From NCBI RefSeq assembly GCF_900496995.4, contig NC_044006.1, forward strand, positions 79,167,754-79,231,753: 64,000 bases of DNA. The letters run 5' to 3'. The notes under the pieces were generated by a model. It was not told the origin of the DNA, did no database searches, and worked only from the letters and a program-made list of their open reading frames with translations. Below, piece by piece: positions 60,315 to 64,000 of this stretch. Position 1 is the first letter of the stretch. The number at the start of each line of letters is the position of its first letter. A program made the position numbers and the translations under genes. Origin of the DNA: Aquila chrysaetos chrysaetos. Taxonomy: Eukaryota > Chordata > Aves > Accipitriformes > Accipitridae.

Positions 60315-63300
60315 ATGCGCCTGGCTGCGCTGCTGGCTGCGCTGCGGCCCGTGCTGCCGCTCGTTCTGGGCCTCTCCCTTGGCTGCAGCCTGAGCCTGCT
60401 GCGCGCCTCCTGGAGCCAGAGCGGAGGCGAGGACCGGTGCCTGGGGGCGGCCGGCCGGCCCGGGCCCCTAGCCGGCGGAGCGCGTCTGGAGGCAGCAGAT
60501 GGAAGGCCGGGCCCCGGCCACGAGGACTTCAGGCCTAGGATTGTTCCGTACTACAGAGACCCCAACAAGCCTTACAAAAAAGTGCTCAGGTAAAACCTGT
60601 TCTTTTGGCCAGGCCTTCCTTCGAGGAAAGCAGTCACATGCGGATGGTATTTGGGGTTCTAAATCTTCCTGCGTGTTAACAGGTTCAAGGTGGAGTATGC
60701 TCTTTGAAATGCCTTGCGTAGCAGTAGCATGATGCAACAAGGGAATGGCTAAGATTGTTACCTTAAAGGGGTGCAAGAGACGTATCTAAGTTGTTAATTA
60801 AAAAAAAAAAAAAGGCAACAAAAACGCCCAAGAAGATTGAGAACGTTTCTTCTTTTATTACTCATGTCTAATAGAACATGTTAAATTATTCTTCAAAACT
60901 TTTTTGACCAGTCCATTCATAAGGAAAATTTTGAGCAGTTAATAATAATAATAATGTATGTAACTTGCAAGTGGTTAGTTCTGGGTTTTGTTTGTGGTTT
61001 TTTTGTTGTTTGTTTTTTTTTTACTTATGCTAGCACAGTTTCCTAGCTCGGAGAAATTATGTGAGATTGTGGCTTCCTTGAAGGAAGCAAAGATTTTGCA
61101 AAATGGGGTTTTTACTAGTGAGTCTTCTCTTAAAGCTCTACTTTTAGGCTTAACTGTTTCACCATTGGTAGACTCCAGCAGATAAAGACGTATCCCAAGT
61201 TACCTTAATCCTTTGATTTTTGTCACCTAGCTGTTTGTCACATAGGTATGTCCTTCCTTTACAGAACTCGCTATATCCAGACAGAATTGGGATTCCATGA
61301 GAGACTGTTTGTCGCTGTGCTGACCTCCAAGGCTACCCTGAATACGTTGGCAGTGGCAGTGAACAAGACAGTAGCCCATCACTTCACACGCCTGCTGTAC
61401 TTTACGGGGTTGCGCAGTGCCAAGGTGCCTCATGGCATGGTGCTGGTGGCCCATGGTGATGAGCGTCCCATTTGGCTCATGTACGAGACCATGCACTATA
61501 TCCATCAGCATTTTGGTTCTGACTATGACTGGTTCTACATCATGCAAGATGACACCTATGCCCAGGCTGAACAGGTCAAGGCTCTGGTGACGCACCTAAG
61601 TATTAACCAAGATGTCTACCTGGGACGAGCGGAGGAGTTTATTGGGGGAGATGAGCAGGCCCGCTACTGTCATGGTGGCTTTGGCTACCTGATCTCCCGC
61701 AGCCTGCTGCTTAAGCTCCATCCGCACCTGGACAGCTGTCGCAATGAGATCCTCAGCGTGCGGCCAGATGAGTGGCTGGGACGTTGCATCATCGATTTCC
61801 TTGGCATCACTTGTGTTTCCCAGCTCCAGGTACTACCTCTCATCTCGGAGTTTTGTGTCAGCTAAGCCCGAATGAACCCATGCTCTTACTAGTTCCCTGC
61901 GGCATAGCAGAGGGGCTTTTCTGTGAGCCTCTGCTGTGAGTTACAGAGGAGAAAAGGGCTGTGTGGTGTGGCAGCATCGGGGAGAGGCCCATAATCAAAG
62001 CTGAGACATTGGGCGAGAGAGCACATACAGCATTTAATTTTCAGCTGATCCACAGGTTTTTGGAGGTCAGGTAAAGGGCACATCGGTGCCAGCAAGCAAG
62101 TGGGCATGTAGTGTTGGGGGGACGACACAACTCTTATATTTTCATCTCTGGGCACTGCAGTCAGCATGGAAAGAGGGACAAATGCATGTCTGGGGTGAGG
62201 GAGGGCTTCTTGGTGAACTCGAGTTTCGTGCCAGTCTTTCTGGCTCTTGTCCACTTCAGGGCCAGCATTATCACACCTATGAATTGGCCAAAAATACTGA
62301 GCCGGAGAAGGAGGAAGAAGAGGAGTTCCAAGCAGCTCTTGCTGTGCACCCTGTTTCTGACGTGACTCTGATGTACCGGCTGCATAAGCACTTCAGCAGG
62401 ATCCAGCTGGACAGAGCCTACCAGGAGATCCAGGACCTCCAGGTATGTGGTGAGGGATATTTGCAAAAACTCCTCGACCAAACAGGTTTCCTCTTCTTTC
62501 AACAGGGTGAAGGAAGATTATTGATTCTGTTTGTAGGTGGCGATCAGCCAGACGCAGGCTATAGTCCTGCATCTCAGAAGTAGCACTTCTGACACCACGT
62601 TATCCAAAACTGCTGGTGTGATACGACTGAGATACAGTTCTAGGTGGTGAGGCAGGCCTGGGTGGGAGATGGACTGGACCTCTTTGAGAAAGTGGTGGGG
62701 ATCAGTGTGCGTTCTCTCTTTGCACAGATGCAGATCAGGAACCTGACGTCACTGACCCCTGCAGGTGAGGCAGGCTTGACGTGGCCTGTGGGCATTAATG
62801 CCCCATTTCTTCCAAAGTCACGTTTTGAGGTAATCAGCTGGGACTACTTCACTGAACAGCACCTCTTCTCCTGTCCTGACGGCTCCCCCAAGTGTGAGCT
62901 CTCTGGAGCTGGCAAAGCAGATGTCAGTGAAATCATTGAGTCCGCACTTGAGCAACTTAACAGCCGCTACCAGCCTCTGCTCCGCTTCAGCAAGCGGCAG
63001 TTGCTGAATGGCTATCGGCGTTTTGACCCAACACGGGGCATGGAGTATACGTTGGACCTACTGCTGGAGGCAGTGACCCAAAAGGGCCACAGTCACATTC
63101 TGGCCAAACGAGTGAGCTTGGTGCGGCCCTTAAGTAAGGTGGAAATTATTCCCATGCCATATGTGACAGAGGCCACACGGGTGCAACTGGTGCTTCCCTT
63201 GACAGTACAGGACTTGGATTTTGTGGCAAACTTCCTGGATATGTTTGCTATGAACACACTGGACACGCATGATAATGCCTTGCTGACTTTGCTTTTCATC

Positions 63301-63990
63301 TACCATCCCTATGATGCCCAGCGAGTCAGTCAGGTGGATGTTTTTGCTGGAGTCAAAGCCATGGTAGGAGAGCTGGAGAAGCGCTATGCGGAAGTTAAAA
63401 TCCCCTGGATTAGTGTTAAAACTGAGGTGCCATCGCAAGTGAAACTCATGGATATAGTCTCAAAGAAGCACCCTGTGGATACACTATTCTTCTTGGCCAG
63501 TGTCTGGACAGAAATCAACATGGAGTTCCTGAACCGCTGCCGCATGAATACCATCAGCAATTGGCAGGTCTTTTTCCCAGTGCATTTCCAAGAGTTCAAC
63601 CCTGCACTTGTGTACCGTGGTGAGCAGACTGCATCCTCCAGCACTGACTTCCTGAGGGATGGGCATTTTGACAGATACTCCTTTGCTGAGGCCTGCTTTT
63701 ATAACTCTGACTATATGACGGCACGTACCAAGCTAGCAGCTGATATCCTAGACCGAGATGAGGTGCTGGAGAGCATGGAGGTATTTGATGTCTTCCTCCA
63801 CTATTCTGGTCTGCACCTATTTAGGGCTGTGGAGCCAGGGTTAGTGCAAAAGTACGCACTGAGGAGCTGCAATCCCCGGCTTAGTGAGGAGTTATACCAC
63901 CGCTGTGTGCTTAGTAACTTGGAAGGACTCGCATCCCGCTCACATTTAGCCATGGCCCTCTTTGAGCAGGAACAGGCCAACAGCACTTGA
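60315..63990 (+). CDS. CHPF2: CHPF2, chondroitin polymerizing factor 2
   Basis: A Golgi type II membrane protein that works with chondroitin synthases in building the GlcA-GalNAc backbone of chondroitin sulfate (also called CSGlcA-T). Four coding exons are 60315-60589, 61265-61829, 62260-62442 and 62728-63990 (TGA), all GT/AG and in frame, giving 761 aa against about 772 in human. A short cytoplasmic start is followed by a signal anchor (PVLPLVLGLSLGCSLSLL, about residues 12-29) and a proline/glycine-rich stem. The first glycosyltransferase-like domain (fringe/beta-3 type) includes FYIMQDDTYAQ (aspartates about 187-188) and the GGFGYLISR block. The second, chondroitin GalNAc-transferase-like domain fills the large last exon. 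N-glycosylation sequons include NKT (about 125) and NLT near the start of exon 4. The final residues are EQEQANST. The 3' UTR starts at 63991 and leaves the window. Confidence 0.97.
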
Positions 63991-64000
63991 GAGACTAGAA

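Noticed and set aside
58703-60393. Long open frames across the ABCF2/CHPF2 promoter island
   Set aside because: GC-driven. The true ABCF2 exon 1 ends at a donor at 59053 and the rest has no protein signature.
1-64000. CRISPR arrays, operons, bacterial-style regulatory sites, tRNA or rRNA genes
   Set aside because: The sequence is vertebrate nuclear DNA. No direct-repeat arrays were noticed, and no tRNA- or rRNA-like structures were recognised.

Overview
The window comes from a bird genome, most likely a neoavian. The evidence is CR1 LINEs ending in the ATTCTATG-type 3' repeat, a solo LTR of a family abundant in Neoaves, compact introns, strong CpG islands, and protein-level identity of the genes. 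Gene order is the vertebrate block equivalent to human 7q36.1: GBX1 - ASB10 - (IQCA1L) - H2B.K (H2BK1) - ABCF2 - CHPF2. All genes are on the minus strand except CHPF2.

Layout. 1-2.8 kb: CpG island with GBX1 exon 1 (the homeobox exon lies off the left edge). 2.8-18.8 kb: intergenic DNA with a complete solo LTR, two recognisable CR1 copies, two very old CR1/L3-like relics and a 25-base G tract. 18.8-27.8 kb: ASB10, with two alternative first exons that splice in the same phase to a shared ankyrin/SOCS-box body. 30.4-39.6 kb: a series of short exon relics that I read as IQCA1L, carrying two in-frame stops and one frameshift but mostly intact splice sites, so a decayed gene at its ancestral position. 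42.6-43.9 kb: a CpG island covering the 3' exon of a two-exon, polyadenylated variant histone H2B (H2B.K-like), whose first exon and TATA promoter lie near 44.6 kb. 48.6-59.2 kb: complete ABCF2 (14 coding exons, 623 aa by my splicing). 59.2-60.3 kb: bidirectional CpG-island promoter. 60.3-64.0 kb: complete CHPF2 coding region (4 coding exons, 761 aa).

The genes do not form one pathway: GBX1 is a neural-patterning homeobox factor, ASB10 a probable substrate receptor of a cullin-5 E3 ligase, IQCA1L (dead here) an axonemal AAA-family protein, H2B.K a germline histone, ABCF2 a soluble twin-ATPase, and CHPF2 a Golgi chondroitin-synthesis enzyme. Two non-coding stretches dense in TAAT cores and retained CpGs (20.64-20.79 kb and 36.46-36.67 kb) look like developmental enhancers and could serve GBX1. 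All exon calls come from reading splice sites, frame continuity and remembered family sequences; nothing was aligned by computer.
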